This document shows, one piece after another, positions 13,296 through 14,503 of a stretch of 14,503 bases of DNA. The notes below the pieces were generated by a model, which searched no databases, was not told where the DNA came from, and saw nothing but the letters and a program-made list of their open reading frames with translations. The stretch is from Spirochaetaceae bacterium (GTDB lineage: Bacteria; Spirochaetota; Spirochaetia; Treponematales; Breznakiellaceae): assembly GCA_031265025.1 (NCBI GenBank), contig JAISDF010000120.1, forward strand, positions 1 to 14,503, in the 5' to 3' direction. Made by a program: the position numbers and the translations under genes. How positions within the stretch are numbered: position 1 is the first letter of the stretch; each line of letters starts with the position of its first letter.

Positions 13296-14503
13296 CTATT
13301 GCCTGTTCCGCAGTATATCCTGCCGCAGTTGCCACTGTCCGCGGTCAACGCGGCCTTCGCGTATTTTTATGTACCCGCTCTCGGCTATGGCGCGCGCGTC
13401 AAAGCCGTTCACCCAGGCTATGCGCACCCATACCGCGCCGTCAAGTTCCTCAACAGGAACATCCTCAAACACCGCGGTAGCCCCGGCCGGGCGGGAACTG
13501 ATGTTGCGGCTCACGGGATTCACCAGGTATATGTCCTTGGCCGCGATAACGGCGCCCGCTTCGTTGACCAGCTCCGCGCCTATGGTCATGGTCTTTCCCA
13601 GGGAAGGCGCGCCGCTTTCATCAACAAAAACCGCTGACGAAAGGGGCCACTGGGCAAAGCCCCATTCGGCCTTTTTGCCGGTCCCGGTAAGGCCGTCGTA
13701 AATTTTCCGCAGCACCTGAAAACCCGAAGACGGATACGAGGCAAGGACAAAGGAAAGATCCGCGAGCCCGGTCTCATAATTCACCCGGCCCTTGGCAAGC
13801 TCTCCCTCATAGACAAGTTCATAGGGAAGGTGGGAAGCAAAGAAAGCCTCACATTCCTCCATCAGGCCGAGCCAGGCGTTCCGCCTTTCAATCTCGTCCC
13901 GTATGGACCCCAGATTCCCCCGTGATACATCGGAGGAAAGCGAAGAAAGCCGCTCGCCGGCCTCGCTTAAGGAATCGTCAAAAAAGAGGGCGTCATAGTA
14001 GTAGCTCAGGGCCTCGGTAACGGCGCCGTTCTTCTGGGCGGCAAGCCCCCGGGAAAGCGCCGCCTCAGCCTCGGCCTCCGACACGGTAACCTTTTCGAGG
14101 GCTTCCCTTCCCGCCTGGGTAAGATCCACGCCCATCTGCTCAAGAAGCCCCGCCGCGGCCCTTTTAAGCGCCCGCATGGAACGCAGTTCATCCAGCGTAC
14201 AGGGCTCAGGCGGCCAGGACGCCCGCCGCTCCCCGGTTTCAGTATCAGAAATGGCAAGCTCAAGGAGGAACAGCGCCGGGGCGGTTTTGGTTATGGAACC
14301 GGCAAGTATGTACCGGGCATTGGTAAGATTCCCCAGGGAAATAAAATCATCATCGGAATAATAGGGCGACAGGGACCGTTCCTGCTCGGCAAGTACGCGG
14401 TCAAGATTCTGGCGGTCGATCACCGTCATGGCCGAATACCGGTTGAAGTCGCCTGAAAGGGCGCCCTGCACCATGGCCGGCAGCCACGCCTCCGCCGGGG
14501 ACA
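13296..14503 (-). CDS. CsgG/LpoB-like protein, 5' end outside the window
   Basis: The reading frame stays open to the window edge: the codons before the first ATG (14474) encode SPAEAWLPA, which continues the domain, so this is a partial gene of at least 402 codons whose true start lies beyond the window. The first 65 or so visible residues match the CsgG/LpoB-type fold of treponemal proteins: FNRYSAMTVIDRQNLDRVLA, then SDDDFISLGNLTNARYILAG and SITK. After it comes a helical, alanine-rich stretch (residues about 130-210 from ATG 14474) that could form TPR-like repeats, then a beta-rich C-terminal part. Proteins with this domain are usually lipoproteins or periplasmic proteins of the envelope; the signal peptide would be in the missing part. 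It ends 12 nt before the lipoprotein gene and likely heads a three-gene operon. Confidence 0.8.
   Translation of the reverse strand, partial: SPAEAWLPAMVQGALSGDFNRYSAMTVIDRQNLDRVLAEQERSLSPYYSDDDFISLGNLTNARYILAGSITKTAPALFLLELAISDTETGERRASWPPEPCTLDELRSMRALKRAAAGLLEQMGVDLTQAGREALEKVTVSEAEAEAALSRGLAAQKNGAVTEALSYYYDALFFDDSLSEAGERLSSLSSDVSRGNLGSIRDEIERRNAWLGLMEECEAFFASHLPYELVYEGELAKGRVNYETGLADLSFVLASYPSSGFQVLRKIYDGLTGTGKKAEWGFAQWPLSSAVFVDESGAPSLGKTMTIGAELVNEAGAVIAAKDIYLVNPVSRNISSRPAGATAVFEDVPVEELDGAVWVRIAWVNGFDARAIAESGYIKIREGRVDRGQWQLRQDILRNRQ

Overview
The window looks like chromosome of an anaerobic, host-associated spirochaete, most likely a hindgut-type Treponema. That guess rests on relaxed spirochaetal lipoprotein signals, moderately high GC with AT-rich regulatory gaps, several putative lipoproteins and the fermentative or redox gene content. 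It is an inference from gene content; no marker gene (rRNA, ribosomal protein) is present to prove it.

Layout. (1) 1-3122: a short left flank, then a promoter with MerR-family architecture (an overlong 19-bp spacer filled by a 20-bp perfect palindrome). It drives two genes on the + strand, a lipoprotein FAD-dependent reductase and a small lipoprotein with an FMN-binding domain. Together they resemble an extracytoplasmic flavin-based reductase module. After them comes a 690-bp gap with no convincing gene but an unusual density of inverted repeats. (2) 3123-6643: a methionine ABC transporter (metN-metI-metQ, - strand) divergent from a PatB/MalY-type C-S lyase (+ strand), a sulfur amino acid locus around one shared control region. 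(3) 6676-11401: a four-carbon acid sugar catabolic operon on the - strand, in transcription order DeoR-family regulator, DUF1537 kinase, PdxA2-type dehydrogenase and GntP-family permease. The predicted route is uptake of a tetronate (threonate or erythronate), 4-phosphorylation, then oxidation and decarboxylation to dihydroxyacetone phosphate. A good sigma70-type promoter and tandem operator-like repeats precede the regulator. (4) 11604-14503: three tightly spaced - strand genes, a CsgG/LpoB-like protein (5' end outside the window), a lipoprotein of unknown function and an aldo/keto reductase with two C-terminal 4Fe-4S motifs. Their 3' boundary carries a terminator-like hairpin that faces the opposite way.

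The least ordinary parts are the MerR-type control of a flavin reductase pair whose substrate-binding residues differ from fumarate reductase, the hairpin cluster at 2489-2941, and the + strand terminator at 11577-11605 with no gene in front of it. Nothing in the window is a clear mobile element, CRISPR array, tRNA or rRNA.
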